The translations under genes and the position numbers were made by a program. From Clostridia bacterium (lineage in GTDB: Bacteria; Bacillota; Clostridia; Oscillospirales; CAG-272), in NCBI GenBank assembly GCA_017382615.1, contig JAFNZX010000079.1:1-12252 (forward strand): 12,252 bases of DNA, read 5' to 3'. Shown here in pieces: positions 6,299-12,252 of the stretch; the first letter of the stretch is position 1; the number at the start of each line of letters is the position of its first letter. Below the pieces are notes generated by a model. It ran no database searches. It was not told the origin of the DNA and saw nothing but the letters and a program-made list of their open reading frames with translations.

Positions 6299-6928
6299 TT
6301 ATAAAGTACCGAAAATTCTGTCACCTGCGTCGCCAAGACCGGGCACGATGTATGCGTGCTCGTTGAGGTGATCGTCCAGTGCAGCACCGTAGATTTCCAC
6401 GTCGGGATGCGCCTTGAGCACCTTGGAAACCCCTTCAGGAGCAGCCACCAGGCACATAAAACGAATATTTTTGCAGCCCTTTGCCTTCAAGAGGGTCAGT
6501 GCGTCAACGGCAGAGCCACCGGTTGCCAGCATAGGGTCAACCAGAATGACCAGTCTGTCCTGAATATCGGAGGGCAGCTTGCAGTAATACTCCACGGGCT
6601 GGTGCGTTTCGGGATCGCGGTAAAGTCCGATATGCCCCACCTTTGCAACGGGAACAAGCGACTGAATGCCGTCCACCATGCCAAGCCCTGCGCGTAAAAT
6701 GGGCACGATAGCAAGCTTTCTGCCCGAAACCATCTTGGCGTTCATTTTGGTAATGGGTGTCTCAATCGTAACGTCCTGCAGAGGCAGATCGCGGGTCAGC
6801 TCGTAGCCCATGAGCATAGAAATCTCGTTGAGCAGCTCACGGAAATCCTTCGAGCCCGTCTTTTTATTGCGCATGATTGTAAGCTTATGAGTGATAAGAG
6901 GATGATCGATCAAATGAAACTGGCCCAT
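6299..6928 (-). CDS. upp: Uracil phosphoribosyltransferase
   Basis: 209 residues, the usual length. Makes UMP from uracil and PRPP in pyrimidine salvage, in the cytosol. Family features in order: FHLIDHPLITHKLTIMR at the N-terminus, VPILRAGLGMVDG (75-87), the 5-phosphoribosyl-binding loop VDPMLATGGSA (130-140), and the uracil-recognition C-terminus YIVPGLGDAGDRIFGT (193-208). The ATG lies five bases after AAGGAGG. First gene of a likely upp-rluA-lnt operon with its own promoter. A GC-rich hairpin touches the Shine-Dalgarno site (6941-6955). Divergent from mtaB. Confidence 0.98.
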   Translation of the reverse strand: MGQFHLIDHPLITHKLTIMRNKKTGSKDFRELLNEISMLMGYELTRDLPLQDVTIETPITKMNAKMVSGRKLAIVPILRAGLGMVDGIQSLVPVAKVGHIGLYRDPETHQPVEYYCKLPSDIQDRLVILVDPMLATGGSAVDALTLLKAKGCKNIRFMCLVAAPEGVSKVLKAHPDVEIYGAALDDHLNEHAYIVPGLGDAGDRIFGTL

Positions 6929-6940
6929 AATAACCTCCTT

Positions 6941-6955
6941 GCCGCCTTGGGCGGC
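6941..6955 (-). promoter_or_regulatory. Hairpin abutting the upp ribosome-binding site
   Basis: On the minus strand a perfect 6-bp GC stem (GCCGCC/GGCGGC, 3-base loop) ends at base 6941, immediately before AAGGAGG (6940-6934). It is the only structure in the short leader (start near 6967) and could modulate ribosome access or protect the 5' end; this is an inference. Confidence 0.45.
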
Positions 6956-6973
6956 TCAAATATTGTTTCTATC

Positions 6974-7002
6974 ATTATACTACTCTTTTTTGACTTTTTC
7001 AA
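6974..7002 (-). promoter_or_regulatory. Sigma-A promoter of upp-rluA-lnt
   Basis: Minus-strand TTGAAA (7002-6997), 17 bases, TATAAT (6979-6974). The start is predicted near 6967. Five of six consensus bases match at -35 and all six at -10. Confidence 0.8.
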
Positions 7003-7030
7003 GTACCAATCGTAAATTTTGCAATACTTC

Positions 7031-7059
7031 TTTACAATTTGTCCGACGTGTGGTAGAAT
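7031..7059 (+). promoter_or_regulatory. Sigma-A promoter of mtaB and the PurL-like gene
   Basis: TTTACA (7031-7036), 17 bases, TGG then TAGAAT (7054-7059), an extended -10. Divergent from the upp promoter about 30 bases away. A TATAAT at 7059-7064 overlaps, but its spacing of 22 is too long for this -35. Confidence 0.65.
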
Positions 7060-7101
7060 ATAATATGAGAAATTATGTCCGATAGCAAGGAGTGACGATC
7101 T

Positions 7102-8421
7102 ATGACTCATCAGAACAAAACGGTTGGCGTTGCCACGCTTGGCTGCAAGGTCAACCAATACGAATCCCGCGCCATAGAAGAGGCATTGGAAAGCCGCGGA
7201 TATCAGATCTGCCCGCACGAGGCGGTATGTGACGCGTATGTCGTCAATACCTGCACCGTCACGGCAGAGTCTGACCGAAAGTGCCGTCAGCTTATCCGCC
7301 GCCTGATCTCACAAAACCCCGCGGCATTCGTGGTCGTCACGGGCTGCTTTGCGCAAGCTGATCCCGAGGGAGCTGCGCTGGAAGGCGTAGACGCAGTGAT
7401 CGGCAACGAGCAAAAAATGCGGGTTGCAGAAATTGTGGACGAGCTGCTCAGACAAGGCTGCAAGAATGAAAATGCTCTGATCGAGGTTTCCGAGATCAAA
7501 GAAGCCCGTTGCTTTGAGCCCATGCATATTACCTCGTTTGACCGCACCCGTACCTACGTCAAGATTGAGGACGGATGCGACTCACACTGCACCTACTGCG
7601 CCATTCGCGGCGCACGCGGTCCCGTACGCTCCAAGCCCTTACCCGAGGTATTAGAGCAGGTACGGGTGCTGATTGACAACGGCTGTGCCGAGATCGTGCT
7701 GACGGGCATTGAGACAGCCTCCTGGGGCAAGGATCTGCAAGAGGGCGACTTTGGCGATCTGCTTTGTGCGGTAGACGCGCTTCCCGGTATCGGGCGCGTG
7801 CGTCTTGGCTCGCTGGATCCCGCGCAGATCAGACCGAAATTTGTGGAAAAAATTGCTGCGCTTCCCTCGCTTGCCCCCCATTTTCATCTTTCCCTGCAAA
7901 GCGGCAGCTCGCGCGTGCTGGCGGCAATGAAGCGCAAGTATAACAGAGAGCAAGCCATGGATGCCCTGTCACTGCTGCGCGAGCATATCCCGGGCGTGCA
8001 GTTTACTACCGACGTCATCGTGGGCTTTCCCGGGGAGACCGAGGAGGATTTTGAACAAACGTTGGACTTTATCCGCAAGGCGCGCTTTTTGCAAATCCAC
8101 GCCTTCCCCTACTCGGGACGCAAGAACACCCCCGCCATCCGTCTGCCGGGTCAAGTCCCCATGCAGGTACGACGCGAGCGACTGCACGTACTGCAAAAGG
8201 TACAAAATGAGATCCGTGCGCAGCTGCTGACCGAGATTTTGGAAAGCTCCCCCTGCAAGCAGGTATTGTTTGAAACAGATCATGATGGGTACGCGATCGG
8301 ACACACGCCTGAATTCATCGAGGTCAAGGTATCCACCGACACCCCGCTTTGCGGTACGACACGCACGGTGCAGCTGACGCAGATAACGCAAACAGGGTGT
8401 GAAGGCATCCTGCTGCCCTGA
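7102..8421 (+). CDS. mtaB: tRNA t6A37 methylthiotransferase MtaB
   Basis: 439 residues, full length. A radical-SAM enzyme that adds a methylthio group to t6A at position 37 of tRNAs reading ANN codons, giving ms2t6A. The N-terminal UPF0004 domain carries C15 (TLGCKVNQYES), C51 (NTCTVT) and C82 (TGCFAQ) for the auxiliary cluster. The radical-SAM cluster cysteines are C159, C163 and C166 (CDSHCTYC). The core continues with LTGIETASWG, LGSLDP, HLSLQSGSSRVLAAMKR and DVIVGFPGETEEDF. A C-terminal TRAM-like part follows. LGCKVNQYES and the single-strand layout favour MtaB over MiaB or RimO. The ATG is nine bases after AAGGAG (7087-7092). It is followed after 33 bases by the PurL-like gene, probably in the same transcript. 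Confidence 0.95.
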   Translation: MTHQNKTVGVATLGCKVNQYESRAIEEALESRGYQICPHEAVCDAYVVNTCTVTAESDRKCRQLIRRLISQNPAAFVVVTGCFAQADPEGAALEGVDAVIGNEQKMRVAEIVDELLRQGCKNENALIEVSEIKEARCFEPMHITSFDRTRTYVKIEDGCDSHCTYCAIRGARGPVRSKPLPEVLEQVRVLIDNGCAEIVLTGIETASWGKDLQEGDFGDLLCAVDALPGIGRVRLGSLDPAQIRPKFVEKIAALPSLAPHFHLSLQSGSSRVLAAMKRKYNREQAMDALSLLREHIPGVQFTTDVIVGFPGETEEDFEQTLDFIRKARFLQIHAFPYSGRKNTPAIRLPGQVPMQVRRERLHVLQKVQNEIRAQLLTEILESSPCKQVLFETDHDGYAIGHTPEFIEVKVSTDTPLCGTTRTVQLTQITQTGCEGILLP

Positions 8422-8454
8422 ACCGCATACATCAATTTACGGAGGTAACAACAT

Positions 8455-10125
8455 ATGGAACAAGACCTCACCGTGATACGGAATTTTCACGCAGCCCCCG
8501 AAAAATCCTTAGAGCTTTTGGGAAAAAGATTGGGGCTTCGGTTAAGCCGCGCGGAGCTTGTGTTCTGCGCACGCCATTATAAGGATGAAGAAATCACGAC
8601 TACGGCACTTCGCCTGATCGACGCACTCGCCTGCCCCGAACGCATCACGCTTGACAAAATCGCCATAGGCGAGCTTTTGACCGATGACGACGATATTGCC
8701 GCAACCTACGCTGATGCCGTATCTAAGCTCAATGCACTGGGCAAGCCCCCCGAAAAGCCCTTTACCCTGCAGGATATTGCCGATCTTTCCGTGCGCTATA
8801 CGGCAGCTGCGTTCAAAAAGGGCGTCAATGATCCTATCGGCTTTGGCAATACCGCAGTGGCATATGCAGCCGATGGTATGGGCGTACGTCTTGCGCTCCA
8901 AAGCGACTCGGGACATTTTGACGTGCTTGCGCCGCTTCCCTTCACCCCTGCCCCAAGCGCAGAACAGACAGATGCAATCGTGCTGCTCTGCCCTGCAGCC
9001 GATATGACCGCGCAGGACTTTGGCAGGGCGGTGACTACGCTGTTATGCAGTGAGCTCGGAGGCAAGATTCGTTGCTTTAGCGATACCTCACGGGAGAGCC
9101 CTGCCCACGCAGTGCTGCGCACAAGCACGGGGGCTGTGTTTAACCTGGCAAGATTGCCCGAGCACCTGCAAGACCCCCTTGCACTTGCAACGTGCCACAA
9201 CGCTGTACTGCTGATCTTATCTCAGGACACCTTGCCTGCACTGACAACGGCAGCGCAAAAGTTGGGACTTTGTGCATATTATTCGGGTATTGCAGACCAA
9301 TCAGGACGCCTGGTCATCCAATACAACAAGGACGTTTTGATGAGCCTGGACATAGCATACCTGCGCAGCATTTGCTTTGTCCGCTCCTATTCGCTGCGCG
9401 TTGACAAGGAGCAGCCCGCAGCAGCCGTTCCGCTTTTCTTGTGCGGTTTTGAGAGCACTTCCGACCAAAGCAGCACCGCAAAGCGCACGCGCCATGCAGC
9501 AAGAACTGCACAGACCGGCTTTGCAAGCACCGCGCTGTGTGCCCTGCAAGCCTACCTTTCCACTGTGGCTGCCGGTGGCAATCCCGAACAAATTGAGCTT
9601 AGCGCAAGTATTGTGCAAGCAAAGCACAAGAAGATGCGTGCAAGTGCAGCCATGCTGCTTTCGGGGCTGCTCGGTCTTCACCGTGCCGGCGCGGAGCTGC
9701 GTGCTCCCGTACAGATCCACACCGATCTTACAGACCGGGACAACGGCACCACCGTGCTGGCAAGTACGCCCTTGGATGCCACCGTTCCCGCATCGCTGCA
9801 GGGCGGCAAGGTATATCTGCTTGCACCGCACACAAGCGAGCACGGCATGCCCGTATGGAGCGAGGTGCGCGCACTGAGCGCATACCTGAGCCGCGCAATC
9901 AAGGATGGCAGCGTCAAGAGCGCACGCGTCCTATGCAATACCACACCGCGCATGGCACTGAACGTGCAGGAAAACGGATCAATTGCGTTCAATCCGTACG
10001 CAGAGCAGGTGCTGAGCAATAAAATCGTGCTTGGCATCATTGCAGAGAGTGACGGCGAGCTTGCAGGCGAGCTGATTGCCCTCTATACGCCGCCCACACC
10101 CACACAAAATGACAATATTTCATAA
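8455..10125 (+). CDS. Divergent PurL (FGAM synthase)-like protein without catalytic motifs
   Basis: 556 residues, unbroken, with GGAGG nine bases before the ATG. Stretches line up, from memory of the family, with clade-2 FGAM synthases (about 1240 residues, Clostridia). Residues 34-58 (ELVFCARHYKDEE) match the linker helix. 101-117 (KPFTLQDIADLSVRYTA) match KPVTLMDLA. 230-302 match the end of the first AIRS-C domain. 360-385 (LSTVAAGGNPEQIELS) match LVAAGGDYKKARLT. 432-530 match the last AIRS-C domain (GGKVYLLAPHTSEHGMPVWSEVRAL). The catalytic landmarks are absent: the histidine motif HCRHTT is replaced around 60-64, and the THNHP-type, glycine-rich nucleotide and GGKDSMSG motifs are not seen. 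The PurS-like N-terminus and the glutaminase domain are missing. It therefore probably makes no FGAM; a regulatory or scaffolding role is possible. It lies in an operon with mtaB, and no other pur gene is in the window. Confidence 0.7.
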   Translation: MEQDLTVIRNFHAAPEKSLELLGKRLGLRLSRAELVFCARHYKDEEITTTALRLIDALACPERITLDKIAIGELLTDDDDIAATYADAVSKLNALGKPPEKPFTLQDIADLSVRYTAAAFKKGVNDPIGFGNTAVAYAADGMGVRLALQSDSGHFDVLAPLPFTPAPSAEQTDAIVLLCPAADMTAQDFGRAVTTLLCSELGGKIRCFSDTSRESPAHAVLRTSTGAVFNLARLPEHLQDPLALATCHNAVLLILSQDTLPALTTAAQKLGLCAYYSGIADQSGRLVIQYNKDVLMSLDIAYLRSICFVRSYSLRVDKEQPAAAVPLFLCGFESTSDQSSTAKRTRHAARTAQTGFASTALCALQAYLSTVAAGGNPEQIELSASIVQAKHKKMRASAAMLLSGLLGLHRAGAELRAPVQIHTDLTDRDNGTTVLASTPLDATVPASLQGGKVYLLAPHTSEHGMPVWSEVRALSAYLSRAIKDGSVKSARVLCNTTPRMALNVQENGSIAFNPYAEQVLSNKIVLGIIAESDGELAGELIALYTPPTPTQNDNIS

Positions 10126-10201
10126 AAATCCGCACAAGAAACGTCAAGTTTTGGACAATTATACAAGGTTAAAAATTTTTTAGTTTTTTTTCGTAAACCC
10201 C

Positions 10202-10230
10202 TTGCATTTTATTTACTCTTGTGATATAAT
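10202..10230 (+). promoter_or_regulatory. Sigma-A promoter of rpmB with AT-rich upstream element
   Basis: TTGCAT (10202-10207), 17 bases, TGA then TATAAT (10225-10230), extended -10. The 30 bases before it (about 10171-10195) are runs of A and T that resemble an UP element, in keeping with a strongly expressed ribosomal gene. The start is near 10237. Confidence 0.8.
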
Positions 10231-10236
10231 ATCTCG

Positions 10237-10325
10237 TGCTGTGCTGTATCTTACAGCCAAAAATGTGTATTAAAATTTTTCTTTAATAGATGCACTGCCA
10301 AATTGTGCAGAAGGAGGTGTCAAAC
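10237..10325 (+). promoter_or_regulatory. rpmB mRNA leader with two small hairpins
   Basis: The leader is about 89 bases. It has a 6-bp hairpin GCTGTA/TACAGC (10243-10248 with 10252-10257, loop tct) and a 5-bp hairpin TGCAC/GTGCA (10291-10295 with 10305-10309). The latter ends one base before the strong AAGGAGGTG site (10311-10319). No known L28 autoregulatory motif is recognised; the position next to the ribosome site merely makes control of translation possible. Confidence 0.4.
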
Positions 10326-10511
10326 ATGGCAAAATGCAGTATCTGCGGAAAGGGCGTTGTTTACGGTGCTACCGTTTCCCATTCTAACCGCAAGACCAAC
10401 AGAACCTGGAAGCCCAACATTCGCAAGGTAAAGGCGATCGTAGACGGTACCCCTAAGACCGTTGCCGTATGCTCTCGTTGCCTTCGTTCTCACAAGGTTA
10501 CCCGCGCTTGA
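10326..10511 (+). CDS. rpmB: Ribosomal protein bL28, zinc-binding (C+) form
   Basis: 61 residues, normal for Bacillota L28. Part of the large subunit. It starts MAKCSICGKGVVYGATVSHSN, the family signature, then NRTWKPNI (25-32), and ends CSRCLRSHKVTRA. C4, C7, C49 and C52 form two CxxC pairs that should bind one zinc, as in the C+ paralogues. The ATG at 10326 is chosen because AAGGAGG ends eight bases upstream and the protein then begins exactly like other L28; an in-frame ATG at 10290 would add 12 unrelated residues and bury the ribosome site. Transcribed alone from its own promoter to a strong terminator. Confidence 0.98.
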   Translation: MAKCSICGKGVVYGATVSHSNRKTNRTWKPNIRKVKAIVDGTPKTVAVCSRCLRSHKVTRA

Positions 10512-10526
10512 TTGTTGATCAATCAG

Positions 10527-10566
10527 AAATCGAAGGGATGCCCATGCGGCATCCCTTCGATTTTTT
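10527..10566 (+). terminator. Intrinsic terminator of rpmB
   Basis: 16-bp perfect stem (10527-10542 with 10548-10563, loop catgc) ending in a run of six T (10561-10566), 15 bases after the rpmB stop. The next gene starts 17 bases later, so it depends on read-through or an unseen promoter. Confidence 0.95.
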
Positions 10567-10583
10567 CTATGAAAGGTGAAGTT

Positions 10584-11270
10584 ATGTACGTTTTTACCGA
10601 TTGCCGTATTTCCGCGCAGGCGTTGCAAGCGCTGCGCGCTCACGGTCATTTTCCCATTCCCTGCGCGCCGCATCCTGCGCTTGACCCCGCAATCGCCTCG
10701 CATCCCGACATGCTGCTTTTCCCTTGTGAGAACGGCATTTTCGTGCTTGGCGGGCATAAGCTCGATACCGACGATGTACCGCAGCTGCCCATCAAGCAAG
10801 CTCCTGCGAGAAAATATCCGCACGACGTACTGCTCAACGCAGCACGCATCGGTCACTACCTTGTCTGTCGTCCGGACAGCACGGCGGCGGAGCTTTTGCA
10901 ATATGCAAAAGAGGCGGGCTTAACCGTTCTGCCCGTCAGGCAGGGCTATGCAAAGTGCAATCTTTGCGTGGTATCGGATCATGCTGCCATGACCGAGGAT
11001 GCGTCCATAGCAGCCGCCCTGCGCAGTGCGGGCATGGACGTACTGCAGATCGATGCGGGAGGCGTTGCGCTTCCCGGTTATCCTTACGGATTTATCGGCG
11101 GTGCTTCGGGCAGCGACGGCACGCACGTGTTCTTTTACGGCGACCTTGCCCTGCATAGGGATGGCGAGCGCATTGCGACGTTTTGCCAAAAACACGGCAG
11201 AATTCCCGTCTCGTTGGCATCTCATCAGCTCACGGACGTTGGCTCGTTGCTTTTTTACGATAAAAAATAA
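10584..11270 (+). CDS. DUF6873-like GME-fold protein, function unknown
   Basis: 228 residues. I recall proteins of this kind from Clostridia as the DUF6873 family, assigned to the guanidine-modifying-enzyme (amidinotransferase/deiminase) fold; I could not search to confirm. What is seen: a repeated pattern of hydrophobic strand, loop, and conserved-looking polar turns. Examples are VRQGYAKCNLCVVSDHAAMTEDASIA split across 118-143 (QGYAKCN then MTED), VLPGYPYGFIGGASG-type segment (162-176), and FFYGDLALH (183-191). C125, T137, E138, D139 and H191 are candidate active-site residues by position only. No signal peptide or membrane helix is present, so it is cytosolic. The start at 10584 follows AAAGGTG by five bases; upstream in-frame starts lie inside or beside the rpmB terminator and have no ribosome site. 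No promoter is clear, so it may be expressed by read-through from rpmB. Confidence 0.6.
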   Translation: MYVFTDCRISAQALQALRAHGHFPIPCAPHPALDPAIASHPDMLLFPCENGIFVLGGHKLDTDDVPQLPIKQAPARKYPHDVLLNAARIGHYLVCRPDSTAAELLQYAKEAGLTVLPVRQGYAKCNLCVVSDHAAMTEDASIAAALRSAGMDVLQIDAGGVALPGYPYGFIGGASGSDGTHVFFYGDLALHRDGERIATFCQKHGRIPVSLASHQLTDVGSLLFYDKK

Positions 11271-11302
11271 CCGATGCGGAAATCCACATCGGTTATTTTT
11301 TT
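11262..11302. terminator. Bidirectional terminator between convergent genes
   Basis: A 15-bp perfect stem (11262-11276 with 11287-11301, 10-base loop) starts with six A and ends with seven T. It overlaps the stop codon of the plus-strand DUF6873-like gene and lies 17 bases past the stop of the minus-strand membrane protein, so it can serve both. Confidence 0.9.
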
Positions 11303-11318
11303 CGTGCTGTCGCTCGAA

Positions 11319-11681
11319 TTAAGCCTCGTAAGCGTCAACCAGCTTGTTGCAGTTGTCGCAGATTACGTAGAAGCTGTAAATAGGAACGAATACCAGAATG
11401 GTCAGAACGATGGGGCTGGAGGTGGGAGCCAGAGCAACGCCCTTAGCCTCTGCTACAGCAGCCTGCTGCTTCATGAACAGGAAGAACCAAACGATATTGA
11501 AAATACCGCAGGTAATCATACCCAGCAGGAATGCAGGAATGAAGCCCATGATCTTCTTTGCGCCAACCTGTTCAGCCATTTCGTTCTGCTGCTTAGCCAT
11601 CTTGTACCACATGTAGAGGGAATAAATGCTGCAGGTAATGATGTTGAACAGCAACGACTTGATCCAGTTAAACTTCTTCAT
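11319..11681 (-). CDS. Small membrane protein of three 41-residue repeats (DUF4234-like)
   Basis: 120 residues. Three hydrophobic helices (about 9-26, 46-70, 91-108), no signal peptide. The protein is an internal triplication with a period of exactly 41: ITCSIYSLYMWYKMAKQQ (15-32), ITCGIFNIVWFFLFMKQQ (56-73) and the more diverged VPIYSFYVICDNCNKL (99-114). Corresponding residues include I19/I60/I101, Y20/F61/Y102 and E37/E78/E119. Each unit is a membrane helix followed by a short polar, probably amphipathic, stretch. The pattern of a Gly/Cys-Ile-Tyr-x-x-Tyr turn resembles DUF4234 and related small membrane proteins of unknown role. The start at 11681 has AAGGAG six bases upstream; the open frame extends further but only across the promoter. 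Single gene, convergent with the DUF6873-like gene. Confidence 0.85.
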   Translation of the reverse strand: MKKFNWIKSLLFNIITCSIYSLYMWYKMAKQQNEMAEQVGAKKIMGFIPAFLLGMITCGIFNIVWFFLFMKQQAAVAEAKGVALAPTSSPIVLTILVFVPIYSFYVICDNCNKLVDAYEA

Positions 11682-11745
11682 AAGTAACTCCTTCTGCACG
11701 GTAAATATTTTTCCCTTTTCGGGGCACGTGCACCGTACTTCCATT

Positions 11746-11774
11746 ATTGTAGCACTACTTTTACATTCTGTCAA
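11746..11774 (-). promoter_or_regulatory. Sigma-A promoter of the repeat membrane protein
   Basis: Minus-strand TTGACA (11774-11769), 17 bases, TGC then TACAAT (11751-11746), extended -10. The start is near 11739, giving a leader of about 58 bases. T-runs on the plus strand at 11791-11825 place phased A-tracts just upstream of the -35. Confidence 0.85.
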
Positions 11775-11985
11775 GGGTATATTTCATATGTTTTTCATAT
11801 TTTTGCACAAATTTTCACATTTTTTGCACAAAATGCACATCGTTTATGCAAAAATCCCACACTTACGGCAAAACCATCGGAAGATTTTGCATTTTCATGC
11901 AGGAATCACATTCGTCACACGCATTCCATCTTTTCATTTCGTGCTTCAAATCAACACAGTGCCATTGCAATTTTTTATAGTGTAC
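11775..11985. other. AT-rich gap with phased A-tracts and repeated TGCACA words
   Basis: No gene seen. T-runs centred near 11793, 11802, 11813 and 11822 are spaced about one helical turn apart. TTTTTGCACAAA occurs twice with a 22-base offset (11800-11811, 11822-11833), and a third TGCACA lies at 11834-11839. This could be bent DNA or a regulator site upstream of the minus-strand promoter. Confidence 0.4.
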
Positions 11986-11997
11986 TACAATGATTTA

Positions 11998-12110
11998 TCG
12001 ACTACGTACGCGGCGGTAAGGTGGTCAACGATAAGGCAGGACTCAATCTGCACATTGAGAGCGTGGACGAGAGTGTTGTTTCTAACGGAGAGAAAAAACA
12101 CAAACAAAAA
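11998..12110 (+). other. Possible coding remnant or short transcript body
   Basis: Base composition changes sharply at about 12000, from AT-rich to balanced. The plus frame starting at 12000 reads DYVRGGKVVNDKAGLNLHIE and continues to about 12100 with ordinary-looking codons, but has no start codon or ribosome site and a TGA at 11991. It then becomes low-quality sequence. I do not recognise the product. A weak promoter-like pair (TTGCAA 11965-11970, TACAAT 11986-11991, spacing only 15) lies upstream and a good terminator downstream, so a small RNA is the alternative reading. Confidence 0.25.
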
Positions 12111-12153
12111 TCCCGACAATGGGGCTGCGGAAATAGCGGCAGATTTGAAAGAA

Positions 12154-12177
12154 GCCACCGGCAACGGTGGCTTTTTT
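12154..12177 (+). terminator. Intrinsic terminator, plus strand, owner unknown
   Basis: 7-bp perfect stem GCCACCG/CGGTGGC (12154-12160 with 12165-12171) with a GCAA (GNRA) tetraloop, followed by six T (12172-12177). There is no confident gene upstream on this strand; see the segment at 11998-12110. A second hairpin, GCTCTT/AAGAGC, follows at 12184-12200. Confidence 0.8.
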
Positions 12178-12252
12178 CGTCCTGCTCTTGGCAAAAGAGC
12201 GTCCGTATGGGAACCCCCACCACCGCAACCGCGTCGCTTGTTTCCCTCGTGC

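Noticed and set aside
9301..9843. 180-codon minus-strand frame inside the PurL-like gene
   Set aside because: Cysteine-rich, unlikely composition with no ribosome site; the plus-strand frame spans it and has family-like segments.
10290..10325. Longer L28 start
   Set aside because: It would add residues not found in L28 and place the AAGGAGG site inside the gene.
10512..10583. Longer start of the DUF6873-like gene through the rpmB terminator
   Set aside because: The extra residues encode the terminator hairpin; a ribosome site lies before 10584 instead.
11274..11687. 137-codon plus-strand frame opposite the repeat membrane protein
   Set aside because: It starts inside a terminator, and the minus-strand gene has the promoter, ribosome site and repeat structure.
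11800..11840. CRISPR-like repeat
   Set aside because: Only two short imperfect copies with a 22-base offset; repeats and spacers are far too short and there are no cas genes.
11985..12223. Two overlapping minus-strand frames at the right edge
   Set aside because: They run antisense through a clear plus-strand terminator, with no ribosome site and no recognisable features.

Overview
This window looks like chromosomal housekeeping DNA from a Gram-positive Clostridia-type bacterium (Bacillota), of intermediate G+C. Evidence for this: strong Shine-Dalgarno sites (AAGGAGG type), textbook sigma-A promoters (TTGACA-17-TATAAT) in AT-rich gaps, the gene order rpsF-ssb-rpsR, GNRA-looped intrinsic terminators, and zinc-binding (cysteine-rich) forms of both S18 and L28. 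I cannot name the genus.

Layout. (1) 1-92: no gene seen. A perfect inverted-repeat terminator (93-135) runs into the CCA end of a CAT-anticodon tRNA (minus strand, 135-211) that has its own consensus promoter. (2) 314-1387, minus: a membrane-anchored metallo-beta-lactamase-fold protein related to the ComEC C-terminal domain, divergent from (3) the operon rpsF-ssb-rpsR (1621-2781, plus), with a consensus promoter, a structured leader and a strong terminator. (4) Minus strand, right to left: an operon upp-rluA-lnt (6928 to 3401), then a separately promoted small lipoprotein gene (3289-2897). (5) 7102-10125, plus: mtaB (tRNA ms2t6A synthesis) followed 33 bases later by a 556-residue protein that reads as a shortened, catalytically stripped relative of the purine enzyme PurL (FGAM synthase). 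(6) 10326-10511: rpmB with its own promoter, leader and terminator, then a 228-residue gene that resembles the DUF6873/GME-fold family (10584-11270). (7) 11319-11681, minus: a small membrane protein built of three 41-residue repeats. (8) 11682-12252 has no confident gene. It holds the promoter of gene (7), A-tract-rich DNA, and a stretch that may be a short transcript or a decayed coding fragment ending in a good plus-strand terminator.

Most genes concern translation (S6, S18, L28, MtaB, the tRNA, a pseudouridine synthase), single-stranded DNA binding, uracil salvage and lipoprotein maturation. I see no mobile element, CRISPR array, toxin-antitoxin pair or classical defence locus. The item most likely to be new biology is the PurL-like protein at 8455-10125: the reading frame is intact but the expected PurL active-site motifs are gone. 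The others worth attention are the threefold-repeat membrane protein, the rpsF leader, and the unassigned 11965-12178 segment.
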